Shown here piece by piece: positions 22,655-34,225 of a stretch of DNA of 64,000 bases. Where the stretch lies: the NCBI RefSeq assembly GCF_040183065.1, contig NC_091130.1, forward strand, positions 127,511,914-127,575,913, in the 5' to 3' direction. Position 1 is the stretch's first letter; each line of letters begins with the position of its first letter. The position numbers and the translations under genes are program-made. The notes under the pieces were generated by a model, which saw only the letters and a program-made list of their open reading frames with translations, had not been told where the DNA came from and did not search any database. This DNA is from Periplaneta americana. Lineage: Eukaryota > Arthropoda > Insecta > Blattodea > Blattidae.

Positions 22655-23390
22655 TCATTTCATTTCATTCATTTAGTGTTCTGCCCAAGGGCAGGTCTTT
22701 CACTGCAAACCCAGCTTTCCACAATCTTTCCTTTTTTCCCTTCCTCTTTGTCTCCTCATATGATCCATATATCTTAATGTCGTCTATCATCTAATATCTT
22801 CTTCTGCTCCGAACTCTTCTCCCGTTCACCATTCCTTCCATTGCATTCTTCAGTATGCAGTTTCTTCTCAGCCAGTGACCCAACCAATTCCTTTTCCTCT
22901 TTCTGATCAGTTTCAGCATCATTCTTTCTTCACCCCCTCTCTTTCGAACACAGCTTCATTTCTTATTCTGTCTGTCCACTTCACACGTTCCATTCTCCTC
23001 CATATCCACATTTCAAATGATTCTATTCGCTTCTCTTCACTTCGTCATAATGGCCATGTTTCTTCCCCATACAATGCCACACTTCATACAAAGCACTTCA
23101 CCAGTCTCTTCCTTAGTTCTTTTTCCAGAGGTCCGCAGAAGATGCTCCTTTTTCTATTAAAAGCTTTCTTGGCCATTTCTATCCTCCTTTTGATTTTCTG
23201 GCAGCAGCTCATATTATTGCTTATAGTATACCGCAAGTATTTGAAGCTGTCCACGTGCTCTACTGCCTCATTTAGAATTCTCAAGTTTAACTCACATTAT
23301 ATTTTCAAATTTCGTCTTTATACATATATCTGGCTGATTGAGGAAATGTCTTATAAATTGCTCAGTGACGTACCGTCAGAGTGACAAATG
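22655..23390 (-). mobile_element. RTE-like LINE relic (family 1)
   Basis: The minus strand encodes RILNEAVEHVDSFKYLRYTI and then AFNRKRSIFCGPLEKELRKR, the region joining RT to the C-terminal domain in RTE-like elements. The later EAFEMWIWRRME block follows in shifted frames. At the 3' end is a (TGAA)-type tail next to the CTGCCCTTGGGCAGAACAC motif. Here the block amplified at 56-58 kb is present only once, which gives the ancestral arrangement. Truncated at the 5' end and frameshifted. Confidence 0.85.
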
Positions 23391-23446
23391 CCTAATGAAT
23401 ACAAGAAGCATAAGACTAGAAAAGGAAATTTTCCAATATTATTATG

Positions 23447-23449
<3 letters not shown>

Positions 23450-23483
<34 letters not shown>
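23450..23483. repeat. (AT)n microsatellite
   Basis: About 17 AT units in otherwise unassigned AT-rich DNA (23391-23672). Confidence 0.9.
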
Positions 23484-23485
<2 letters not shown>

Positions 23486-24235
23486 CATATATTATTTCTT
23501 AAATCCAGACATATTTATCAAGTATTTTTTTAATTGTAGGCTTTATTTAGATTTATTTTAATTTGAGACTTTGTAAGGTTCTTTAAGTGTCTAATTCATA
23601 ATTATTACGGTAGTACTATTTAATATTCCTTTACGTTTAGATAAATTTCTAAAAAACTAACCCAAATCGTCATTAAGGGTATATGTACGTGAACGACCAC
23701 AAATATGATCAGAAAACGCAGGCTCTAATTTCTAAAATTTTATAACTCACAATTTGACAAAAATTACCAGATACCACAAGACTTATTAGAACTTAAATAT
23801 CTGATAAAAGTGTAGAAAAAGGTTACTAATAATATTTTTGAAGCCAGTTTTATCAAAGTATGAAAAAAAGCTGCAGTTAGCTATATCATTTGGTAACCAT
23901 AACATTGTTATGGTCTATCTGACATCTTTAATATTTTTCCTGCATGTAATAAAGACTTATTTCTGAAAAGTAGACTACTCTCAGACATGTAGAGTTATTT
24001 ATTTTAATACAATTAATTTATTTGTCCTATATAAAATATATTAAAATTTATATAATGTTTTGTGACCTAATTTTTCTATTTTCAAAGAAATGGGCATTAT
24101 TGTAGTCTACATTTTGTATAAATGCACGTTAAATCAGTGTACAAAATTTCAGAATTCTATCTCTAATCGTTGTGGAGTTATGAAATAATGTGTGAAAATT
24201 TTCGAAAATTTAATTTAAACTAAAAAGTGAATTCT

Positions 24236-24239
24236 TCTT

Positions 24240-24271
<32 letters not shown>

Positions 24272-25117
24272 CTTCAAGTATTTAGGCTTATATCGCCTGT
24301 TACACCTCTATTTGCTGGTCTATCCAGCGTTTCCTTGGACGGCCTAAACTTTTTCTTCCTTTTGGCTTGTATTCCATTATTTGTTTCGGAATACGGTCAT
24401 TATTCATTCTTTGAACATGCTGTGACCAAGAACTTCTATATTCTTCTACTTTCTTTTATTAAGTTTTCAGCATTGAGTTCCTTTCTAATATCTGTATTTC
24501 TTTTCCTATCCGTTAAACTATATCCAGCCGTTGCTCTTAGGAATCTCATTTCTGCTGCCTGCAATCTAGATATATCTCTCTTCGTCATGGTCCATGTCTC
24601 GCTGCCGTATGAGCATGTTCGTATCGCTATCACTGTATAAAACTTCATTGTAGTTTTCTTCCTTACTTTTCGTTTAAGTGTTCTTCTAATTGTGCCGTTC
24701 ATTTTATTAAATTTTGCTATTTTTCCGTTAATGTCCATTTCACCATGGTAAGATATAACACATCCCAAGAAAGTGAAGCGGTGAATCTGTTCAATAGGAG
24801 TGTTATTAATGACTATCTTGGATCTTACGGATTTATACCTTTGAATGCCATTACTTTAGTTTTTGATGTCGATATTTTAAAATTATATGTTTCAACTATT
24901 TTTTGAAGTTCATGTACCGCTTTCTGTAAATTATTCTCAGTATTGGCTATGATTACTTGGTCATCCGCATATAATATAGACATTATAATTTTTCTCCTTA
25001 TGTCAAAACCATAATTATTTAATTTAATTTTCCACTCTCTTAGAGCTTCGTCTATATGCAGATTAAAGAGAATAGAGGATAAACTGCATCCTTGTCGTAA
25101 TCCTTGATCAACCAATT
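24236..25117 (-). mobile_element. LINE, 5'-truncated, with YADD reverse transcriptase motif (family 3)
   Basis: The minus strand encodes DQGLRQGCSLSSILFNLHID (RT motif B region) and SILYADDQVIIANTE, the catalytic YADD. A frameshift follows, then YGSETWTMTKRDISRLQAAE and a C-terminal basic region. The 3' end is (GAA)n on this strand. AAAAGTGAATTCT at 24223-24235 and AAAAGTGTATTCT at 25118-25130 are a 13-bp target duplication with one mismatch. The upstream RT motifs are missing. Confidence 0.9.
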
Positions 25118-25295
25118 AAAAGTGTATTCTAAAAATTATTATTAGTAATGTTTTTTATACTTTTATCAGTTATTTAAATTCTAATAAGTCTTGTTGTGGT
25201 ACCTTGTAATTTTTGTCCAATTGTGAGTTCATTTCCTTATAAAATTTTAGAAATTTAGAGCCTGCATCTTCTGATAATACTTGTGGTCGTTCAAG

Positions 25296-25712
25296 TATAC
25301 TCTATTTTATTTCAAGGAGTGCAGTTCGGTGGTTCCTTTGAACACCCACTTACAGATTTATGACTTCCTACATAATCACTTCTGACAATTCCATCCTGTC
25401 CCCTCGTCCCAACATTGCACAGTTTCCACAATCCTGCCACAATTCTGGTGACCCTCGAAATGAGACAGTGAGACTGACGGGATTCTTGGAATTCAGAAAA
25501 GACGCGGCAACTCTGCCTCCACGTGGATTTGGCGGGAGTCTGTCAATTCTTCTGAACGAGGGTTGTGATTGGTTACTGACAGGAGAAGACAAGATTTCCG
25601 TCAGAGTAAGGAAGACATTTATTTATGACAACCAATTAGTAGGGGGCAGTAGAAGGCCTGTCGGCAAAGTCCTTTCTATGAAACTGCACTCCTTGAAATA
25701 AAATACAGTATA
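25296..25712 (+). mobile_element. MITE of about 415 bp with GGAGTGCAGTT TIRs, copy 2
   Basis: Both TIRs are well kept (CTATTTTATTTCAAGGAGTG on the left, its inverse on the right) and GTATAC occurs at each border. It lies inside the right arm of the foldback element, so it is younger than that element. It keeps the 113-codon frame also seen in copy 1; no domain recognised. Confidence 0.85.
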
Positions 25713-25725
25713 CATATATCCTTAA

Positions 25726-26774
25726 GAAGATCTGTTGTTTTCAAGTTGCAATAGGTGCCACCTCTCGCAGATGGAAGGGTAGTTACCTGTTGTGTGTTAT
25801 GATTACTATAAACCTGAGGCGTCATAATGAAACCCCGTTCGTAAGCCACAAATGGGGTGACTAAGAATCGGTTCCGGTCATGATCGCAAAGAGCCGTATC
25901 CTAACGCCCTTAGACGTCAAAAAAGATATTAAACCGCTGACCCACGTCGACGTGGAGAGCGAAATGTTAACCGTAAAAACAGAATCAGGAACTGGAATCT
26001 TCTCGCGTGAATAAAACACAGCATGAAGCCTTCCAGTCCAATCTGCTAGGTATAATGAACACAATTTTGATAAAAGTAATTCATGTTGGTAGACTCTAAT
26101 AAAACCTAAACGTCGAGGTCTAGCAGTCTCCCCTCCAGTGGAATCTTATCAGTCTGATTACCCCCGTCCCCGTATCGGTGTTATCAATCCCGAATCATGA
26201 CAAGTGTGTGTTCAGTTCGCTTCACGAGAGCCTTGCAGTTGCGTGTTGTGTGCGTACAGTGACGAGCAACAAAACCCACTTTTTCAACAGGAAAATGTGA
26301 CGTAAGTGTTTAGCATTTCATATACCTTCTTCTAATCCCTTTCAGAAATATTTGAAATCCAAAGATAACTTAAACTTCAGCAAAAACGTTGGATAAAAAG
26401 TGTTTGTCAACATATGGTGATACTTGAACAAGGTAATTTTAAGCGTGAAAACGTGGAACATCACTTCAGTTGTAATACTCATAAAATATAGTAAGTTTCG
26501 CAGACACCTTGTTAAATTTCGTCTTTCTAAAATCATGCACATACTAACGCCCATTTTAAAATATATAATATTGAAATAATTTGAATTATTCGTGAAAACT
26601 AAAATATTAGAAGTGATACCAAATTTAAAATGACAGGGAATTGGAGGAAATCACTGCCATTGTGTGCATCTATGCAGCATTTAAAGTATTGTAATTAGAA
26701 TAAATAAAGTTCGCTGTAAGTTTTAAGTTGTCGAATGAGTAGAATGAAATAGGTTATGAAATAACAGTCAGTCC

Positions 26775-26777
<3 letters not shown>
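25726..26777. other. No repeat recognised; possible host-gene 5' region inside
   Basis: The stretch 26090-26310 is GC-richer than its surroundings and has no copy elsewhere in the window. See the candidate promoter and exon listed separately. Confidence 0.4.
26212..26301 (+). promoter_or_regulatory. Candidate arthropod initiator and short non-coding first exon
   Basis: TCAGTT at 26212 matches the arthropod initiator consensus. About 90 bases of balanced composition follow, then GTAAGT at 26302, a strong splice donor. No TATA box is evident, and GCGTG lies about 28 bases downstream of the initiator A, near where a DPE would be. This is inference from short motifs that occur by chance; no exon continues in the window. 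Confidence 0.25.
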
Positions 26778-26859
<82 letters not shown>

Positions 26860-26949
26860 TTTTTTATTTTATTTATTTAGAATATTAACGTGCAAAAACA
26901 GCACAAGGCCAATTACAGTTTAGCACAAGATACAAAACAAAACAACAAC

Positions 26950-26992
<43 letters not shown>

Positions 26993-27082
26993 TTTTTTAT
27001 TTTATTTATTTAGAATATTAACGTGCAAAAACAGCACAAGGCCAATTACAGTTTAGCACAAGATACAAAACAAAACAACAAC

Positions 27083-27118
<36 letters not shown>

Positions 27119-27214
27119 TATAATAATATTTTTTATTTTATTTATTTAGAATATTAACGTGCAAAACAACAGCACAAGGCCAATTACAGTTTAGCACAAG
27201 ATACAAAACAAAAC

Positions 27215-27289
<75 letters not shown>

Positions 27290-27297
27290 TTGTTACT
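26778..27297 (-). repeat. Compound repeat: LINE 3' tails alternating with (TAA)n
   Basis: Three ~85-base copies of the LINE 3' end (inverse of the AATTGGCCTTGTGCTGTT motif), starting near 26859, 26991 and 27126, alternate with long (AAT)n tracts. The third has a small insertion (GCAAAACAACAGC). The near-equal ~134-base spacing suggests tandem duplication of tail plus microsatellite rather than three insertions. Confidence 0.8.
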
Positions 27298-27596
27298 CTG
27301 TAATTTTCCAATTATAGCTATATTTTACAATTTTGGCTATGATATCTATATTTAACTATTTTTCATTTATTTTGTATTTTTCATTTATATCTATATCTGT
27401 GTCTTTTACTTAGGTAGTATCTATTTGTCTGTTCTTTTTTTTCCTTTTCTCATTTTCCATTTTAATTTGTATTTACACTTGTATCTGTTTCATCTCTTTT
27501 TTCATGTTATATGCAATTCTATGTTTTTTTTTACGAATATCTGTACTGTCTATTGTAATTGGGGCTTTGCCCTGTTATAGGCATAAATAAATAAAT
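27298..27596 (+). mobile_element. LINE 3' UTR fragment, plus strand
   Basis: TGTAATTGGGGCTTTGCCCTG near the end is followed by GTTATAGGCATAAATAAATA, the usual LINE tail pattern. T-rich 3' UTR only; no coding part. Confidence 0.5.
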
Positions 27597-28502
27597 AATA
27601 ATAATAATTTATTTTTATTTTGTTTATTTACTTATATTTAATGTGCTGTACAACAGCCAGTGGCCAATTACAGTTCAGCACAAAGAATATAACAAAAACA
27701 ACAGCAATGATATAAATTACAATAAAAGTACAATGAAGTAATTAGAATAATGACAATTAAATAAAATGATAATTACAAATGAAATAATGGAATCATATAA
27801 ATGAAGAATGGAATCACATAAATAGTATTACAAAGATTTGGAAGATGACGAGAATATTATAATACAACGACAATAATGACATTGGACGGACGGAATAAAA
27901 TGGATGACTAAAATACTTAAATAATGACAATTAAAAGTAATCGTAATTGAAAATGACTGGAATCATGTAAATGAATAAACAACAAAATAATATAAAAGGT
28001 GATGAGAATAATATTGAAATACATATTTAAACAAAAGACATAAATTAAACTGACATAAAACTCCAAAGTATATGCTACACATTAAATGGATCCAAGATAG
28101 ATCCATGCAAATTAGCATATTTTATACATCTGCAGACCGGAGACAGAGATTTATAATTTCTATTGTAAAACATTTTATGAAATCTTAAACCCTTAGCAGG
28201 AATACGAAGACTGATATTGCTTGGGAAAGATTCACAATCAATATCACCCTTAAGAACTTTACAAAAAAATAAATAATCAAGATCTTGCCGTCTGGAAAAT
28301 AAACTACAGCAATTAAAATATTTGCAGTTAATCTCATATTTATAATCATCAGAATTACGTAAAAATCTATAAGAACACAGGGAAATAAATTTTCTTTGAA
28401 TATTCTCTAGCTTAGCCGAGTCAGTGGAAGTAATGGAGTTCCATACTACAGATGCATATTCATGCTTGGATCTGACCAATGTATAGTATAAACACATAGG
28501 AG
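27597..28502 (-). mobile_element. LINE relic: C-terminal reverse transcriptase ORF and 3' UTR
   Basis: The minus strand encodes LYYTLVRSKHEYASVVWNSI, then QRKFISLCSYRFL and a C-terminus ending GSILDPFNV at 28075. This is the post-RT 'thumb' and C-terminal region of Jockey/CR1-type non-LTR elements. The 3' UTR runs to about 27620 with the GGCCACTGGCTGTTGTACAG variant of the family tail. It is 5'-truncated at a (TAA)n tract (28503-28553), whose poly-Tyr translation is not part of the protein. Confidence 0.85.

Positions 28503-28553
<51 letters not shown>
28503..28553. repeat. (TAA)n microsatellite at the LINE 5' junction
   Basis: About 17 TAA units adjoin the truncated 5' end of the LINE. Confidence 0.9.
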
Positions 28554-28554
<1 letters not shown>

Positions 28555-28740
28555 GATTAAAATAGAATACACTTATAAGAGGACAGGTAAATAGCTGTTT
28601 TTTGATTTACAAAAAAAGTAACAGTCAACTGGTATACTGTATATATAATCTCAAGAAAATATAACGTAAATGTTATTGTTATTTATCTATCTGTATGTGA
28701 AAAATGCTAAACTTGTATTAACTTTCCATATTAAGCTATG

Positions 28741-29000
28741 TATATCGTCGTTGTTCCTGCAATAACTCCTATGTGCAAAATATAAACTTTTTCAGTAGGA
28801 AGAAAGAACACATTTATTCATCCTATGGCAGCCGTACATAGGAGACTGTGAATTCTTACATTTTCGAAACAAAGAAATATAATTACATGTAGGAGATTTT
28901 ATTATTTGCTGTATCACTATTTAAGTTATATAATAGAGCAAAAATCTGAAAATCGATCAATATGTCACATAGGAGTTATTGCAGGAACAACGATGATATA
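28741..29000. mobile_element. MITE of 260 bp with 35-bp TIRs
   Basis: TATATCGTCGTTGTTCCTGC... on the left and its inverse on the right match over 35 bases with one mismatch (the pair includes AATAACTCCTATGTG). TA dinucleotides at the edges would fit a TA duplication. No coding capacity and no second copy in the window. Confidence 0.85.
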
Positions 29001-29248
29001 TTGTGCACTTTATTGCTTTGCGTATATGTCAAAACATAACTGAATAATATTATTTTATATAGGCCTGTTGTAACCTTCTCCCCTTCAAGGATTATAACAA
29101 ATTCTCCCAAATGCATTATTTATGTATACAATGCGGATTCCCCTTGTGTACAGAAATGAACTCGTTCACATTGTTGTTTATCGGATATGAAACAAGCATT
29201 TCCATGGCAACGTCAGTGTTTCCATAAAATCCTTTCATTTTTTTTTCA

Positions 29249-30147
29249 TTAAGGGGAGAGGATGGTATTTTTTAAAACTTTTTTCCTATTTGGTGTAAAA
29301 TATTAAATTTTTTGTATGTAGAGAGCTCAAGGCTATAGCAACTCAACCAAATATAAATATTTTGAAAAAAAATTTTTGGGAGCCAGATTTGAAAACAAAA
29401 ATGTACCCAGTGCAGGATTTTACTAAACTCGATATATCTAAGCAATTTTTAAAGATAAATTCAAACAGTTTGTTACAATTTATTTGTAAAAGCATATTCT
29501 ACAAACTGTCTATAACAGAATTTTGATATTAATCCCTACTTTTGTAAAATAAAAAATTAAAATTTAATGGCATTTTTTTTATTTTCTTTCTTGCAAACAG
29601 ACAGACTTATTTTTAAAATGAAATCAATTAGGAAAATTCTGTTACAGAGAAAAGTTTCCTAGTAGTCTAGAGAATGTGTATTCTAAATTTCATACATATA
29701 TATTTAATACTTCAAAAATTATATCGATTTTTGTCTGGCAATGTAGCAAAAAAATAAAGTTCCAGAAACAGCAATCAAAGGGAGTGTGATTTAATAATCC
29801 AGAGCGCAGGAACTTTAAAAATGGCGTCTCAACATCCAATAAGAGCACAGATATCCACAAAAGTTATACAATGTACGTATTCCACACACATCACAGAGTA
29901 TTTTAAAGAAAAATTTGGTTTTGAAAAAAAAATGAAGTTCCGGATACAACAAACAAAGGGAGGTGTGATTTAAAAATCCAGAGCGCAGGAAGTTTAAAAA
30001 TGCTTTTCAACATCCGATAAGGGCACAAATACCCACAAAATATCATACAATATATTCCACACATATCACAGAGTATTTTAAGGAAAAAATCTTATTTTTC
30101 GAAAATTTACTAATTTTTCACCAAAAAATACCATCCTCTTCCCTTAA
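29249..30147. mobile_element. TTAA-flanked element with GGGGAGAGGATGG termini
   Basis: TTAA at both ends is followed by GGGGAGAGGATGGTATTTTT and its inverse (one mismatch in the first 20). The interior has a ~175-base tandem duplication: AATCCAGAGCGCAGGAA occurs at about 29798 and 29976, each followed by CACATC/CACATATCACAGAGTATT-type text. No transposase frame. piggyBac-like by TTAA only. Confidence 0.7.
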
Positions 30148-30227
30148 TGTAGAACGAGTAATATACATTACAACTCAAAATATAACATCTTTAGCTGAAG
30201 TGAAGTTCTGTTTTTCTATCAAGAATA

Positions 30228-30927
30228 GTAATATGCGTTACAAGAGCGGTATGTTGAAGTTTTCATATTCGAGGAAAAGTTTGAAAAAGCGAAACGCATT
30301 TGAGCTTTTTTAATTTCCGAGAATTGAAAACATACCGCTCGTGTATCGTACATTATTTTGTGCGAAGATCGTTTATTACACACCTGAAAGAGGAATTTCT
30401 AATTAGTTGCAATGAAATCTCCATCTTGGTTTCTGTTCAATGACGGCAAATTTGCAAAACAAAAATAAATATCTTCAACTTTGTTGCTTTAAAATGTTTT
30501 CTGTGTTTACTATACTCCAGCAGGCCGTGATATACGTCTGTCTTTTTTTTCCCCCCAGTCTATGATGAGTCTGGAATCTTGTTGATTTTTTCACGGCTTC
30601 CTTAATGTTACTTGCATCACGAATGCAGTAACTTTAGTGGAGTTGTAGAGTTTACTTAATTTTTGCAAATAATTAAAAACCATAATTAAGAGTGCAAATT
30701 AGGTGAAATTGCAGTGGTAAATTTCTAATTTATAATTATTACTATATCGAACGTCTCTAAAAATAATATGTTAAAAGCCTAAAGCAGTAAAATCAATATG
30801 TCACTTAAGCGGTAAGAAGAGGGAAATTGTTGTGTGTTAGGTTGGGAATACTGAATGTGAAATTTTAGACTTTCCGCGGATTGGTTTTGTGCGGAAACCA
30901 AGCAAATACGCACGATCTCGCACAAAA
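30228..30927 (+). mobile_element. Two-module DNA element, family A, copy 2
   Basis: Same architecture as the 7.4-kb copy: a hairpin opening with ACAAGAGCGGTATGTTGA, then a body between TTTTGTGCGAAGATCG and CGATCTCGCACAAAA. It is shorter in the middle than the other two copies. Confidence 0.75.
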
Positions 30928-31619
30928 TAAATATTACCTAAATATTACCTAATTATTATTATGAATAATTTAGTGATAAATGACAAATTCAGCAATAAAT
31001 CTCATACATATTATCGTAATAAAAACGCAACAGTACAGCCATTTCATTCACTTATATTTACCAATTTTAAGTATAAAATGTTACTTTAATGAAATTTTAA
31101 ACCATTGCCTTCTCTTTCATCCTTCACATCTAAATCTCATACGAAGAATTTTAAACGAATGACGTTACAAATGAATCATTTTTTAAGAGCGTAAGTTAGG
31201 AAAATTAAACTTGTGGGATATTCTGGTAGAATTATTTCAACATGAGTTACTAGTACGAAGGACGAATTAGATGCAATAGTCTATAGTGCGATAATATGAA
31301 CAAAAGAACTGAAGCCTGAATCGAAATGAACGGCCATCATTTTCAAACTTGTGTTTAAATATCCATATTACAGTATGGTTATTTTCCAATTTAACTTCAT
31401 TCTCTGTATTGTACGCTAATGTGCTGTAGATAGTATAATATACACTGCATAATGAATACGTTAGCATGGATAGCTCAGTTCGTGAGCAAAAACACTTATT
31501 GTTAATACTGTACTGAATTTGATTAAACAAAAACCTAATGAAAATTATCAAGCTCAAAATAGCGATGGGCCTATTTCCTAGTTTATGTAAATGGATGTGC
31601 TTCCGTTTCGTCTGCAATA
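30928..31619. other. No gene recognised
   Basis: AT-rich; short frames of up to 116 codons show no motif. Confidence 0.5.
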
Positions 31620-31992
31620 TTCGACGGGCTGATCACGTAACACCAACCCTCGAAATGTTGTCCTGGCTCCGTCTAGAAGATCGTAGGAAAATCCACTGTC
31701 TTTCCCTTCTCTTTCGCATACTGCATTTCTCCACTCCTGTCTAACTTGCGTCTCGTTTTCAAAATTTATCCACCCATCATAACCTAGACATACGATCACA
31801 ACACTCCTCAATATTATCCATTCCCTCCCACCGAACATCCTCATATTCTATCTGTTCCTCGGCTTTGGAATTCCCTACCGAGTAAGATCAGGGACTGTCA
31901 GACATCAAACCAATTTAAGAATAGGCTAACGAAATATTTTTCTAACAATTCCTGTTAACAATAATAGCTATTTCAGGTTTCTCAATGTTTAA

Positions 31993-32030
<38 letters not shown>

Positions 32031-32058
32031 AAGAATAAATATTTAAATATTATTATTA

Positions 32059-32102
<44 letters not shown>

Positions 32103-32300
32103 ACTATTTCTTACCAATGTTTATTATTGTCACACTAACATTACTCTTCCAACTTTCATTATTTACTTCCATGTTGTTTTATGGTCTAGATATTAATGTA
32201 ATAACTATGTAACCAATTGTATTCAATTAGAATTGGAGTCTGGCTGGGCGGAAGAAAAGGCCTACTGGCCTTAGCTCTGCCAGATTAAATAAATAAATAA
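31620..32300 (+). mobile_element. LINE relic: degenerate C-terminus and 3' end (family 4)
   Basis: The plus strand encodes RRADHVTPTLEMLSWLRLED and, after stops and shifts, the NLDIRSQHSSIL and WNSLP-type remnants common at the C-terminus of CR1/Jockey-like LINEs. The 3' end AAAGGCCTACTGGCCTTAGC then CTGCCAGATTAAATAAATAA matches that of the 53-kb copy. (AT)n at 31998-32029 and (TTA)n at 32049-32103 interrupt the 3' UTR. Confidence 0.7.
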
Positions 32301-32955
32301 TTAAATTATTATTTTCTTCCCTCCTATACCTAGTAAAGTGATTTGTTTGTATTTTACGCCAGTATCATAGAACTTCAGTCATGGAAGGGGATAACAAACG
32401 GTGTTTCCGGTTCTCAACCGTTAATCGGAAGGTATAGCCAGGTTAATATTAAGAATGTTAGTAAAAATAAAATGATGTCCCTGTATAATTACGAACATAG
32501 AAAAGATGGATTTTCTTAATTTGCCATAATTATTTCCCCTTAAAATCAAAAGTTCTGGAATAATGTAATGACTATCTATCAAGAAGTGAGTTGAAAGTAG
32601 TCTGATATCCATAAAATGTTTTCTTTATCAGAAATTTGTACGCTCACTTTCGTGGAGTTACTCTATAATAATGTACAGTGACTAAAATAAACTGAACTGA
32701 TGAGGTCTACGTAAGTTACAATGTGTGAAGTTCGAGCTTCTCTCTTTCCAAGGTTTGTTTAGTGTCAATATAATCTTATCAGGGACTGGCACAATCTGAT
32801 TGAACGATTTAAAAATAAGACAATTATCAGACTTGTTGCACTATTCAGTTTTATTACAGGACATTTTCAAATGTATTCAGGATTTGCAAGAGAGAATTCA
32901 AACGGTTTTCGCTGACGATATTACACCAGGCAAATTGTAATAATTGCTGCAAATA
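32301..32955. other. No gene recognised
   Basis: AT-rich spacer before the Helitron. Confidence 0.5.
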
Positions 32956-34225
32956 TCTATATATAATTTGAATTGGTAATGGAAATTACGGGAAAACGGC
33001 TCAACGGATTTTAATGAATGACCCGTCATTTTCAAGCTTGGCATCCAAGAATTTTCAGGAAAATAGTAACTTTCAGTGAAGCGTTAGTTTTCCTACATAA
33101 TTTCCCTATTTTCCAAAATCTATCTTTCGTCAGTTTTGAGAACTAATTGCATTTCATAATAAAACAAAACACACACTACAATAAACAATAGGCTATTAGA
33201 CGAAGGCCATGACCTGCAGGATTGCTGACATATTTAGAGCTCAAATTGAGTTGGTTATTAAAAACTTCAAAACTTACTAAAAATAATTTACAGGTCTGAT
33301 TCTGCGGTGTGTAATTTTCTGAATGCAGCTGTGTATTTGAGGTAGTTTAAAGCTTGAGGTAGTTTAATGACATTATTACCATTAGAAATTAAATAGTATT
33401 ATAGTTAATGCCATGATGTGACTATTTTTCATTAATTATGCATATTAATGCTTTATTGATGATATGAAAGTGAAACGTTTTGGGGTCATATATATATATA
33501 TACACACACAAAACTTATTATAATTTATTGAATGGCGGCTATGTAGTATATAACTACAAAACTTAAGTAAGATAATAATATTGTTATTAAAAATGAAATA
33601 TTGTTATAGTTATTAATGAAGTGGAGTTGGGTCTTTTTCGTATACTTAATGGCGGTGTGGGGTAAATATTTATATGCGTCATTCTCTTCAGTATTGGCTC
33701 GAGAGAGTGCAAAAATTACAGTTCCTAAGGAAAGACCAAAAGGTATTACTGATAAAATAGACGCCTAGAAAATTTTGTAGTCTCCCGATCATTTCAGCAA
33801 GATCTCTTAACAGGATAAAATGATTTTACCCTCTACATTTCAAGCTCTCCATACAGCAGCTATACCAAGATACTATGTCTATTGTTCGAAAGCTTAGCAA
33901 ACCTGACAGTTTTTTAACTTTCGCCTACAATCCACAATAACCTGAAATAGCTACTGCTTTACTCCCACATGAAAAACCCACTGATCGTCCTGACACTGTT
34001 ACTTGCGTTTTCGCTTTGAAAGTCAAGAACGGAAGGTGGATAGGTTCAAGAAAAGGTATTTGGCATAAAAAAGAACATTCAGAGGGAGTATGTTTCATTA
34101 TTATGGAAGAAAATAATTTTCAAAATGTGTGGTAGGCCTATTTCTTCATTGAAAATAAATCTGAAAAATTTTTATTTGATCTTCTAATGGACTTAGTTTG
34201 CAGTATTTGCTGCACAAGCCACTAG
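32956..34225 (+). mobile_element. Non-autonomous Helitron, copy 4
   Basis: Begins TCTATATATAATTTGAATTG after an A and ends CTAG before a T. It shares the body with the other copies, and with copy 3 in particular (the segment CATGAAAAACCCACTGATCG). The 3' hairpin is weakened (GCAG..TATTTGCTGC). A short (TA)n(CA)n tract lies near 33487. Confidence 0.8.

Larger units (their letters stand above)
23673..25725. mobile_element. TTAA-flanked foldback element with long inverted arms, twice interrupted
   Basis: Both borders are TTAA, followed inward by GGGTATATGTAC on the left and, inverted, GGATATATGTAT on the right. The arms then match for about 150 bases (GAACGACCACAA, GCAGGCTCTAA, ACAAGACTTATTAGAA). 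A LINE lies next to the right arm and a MITE inside it. Removing both leaves a palindromic element of about 750 bases. piggyBac-like by TTAA; no transposase is visible. Confidence 0.7.

Noticed and set aside
22875..23384. 169-aa plus-strand frame
   Set aside because: Antisense of the RTE-like LINE relic, whose conserved blocks read on the minus strand.
24227..24640. Poly-Ser protein of 137 aa on the plus strand
   Set aside because: Antisense of the family 3 LINE and its (GAA)n tail.
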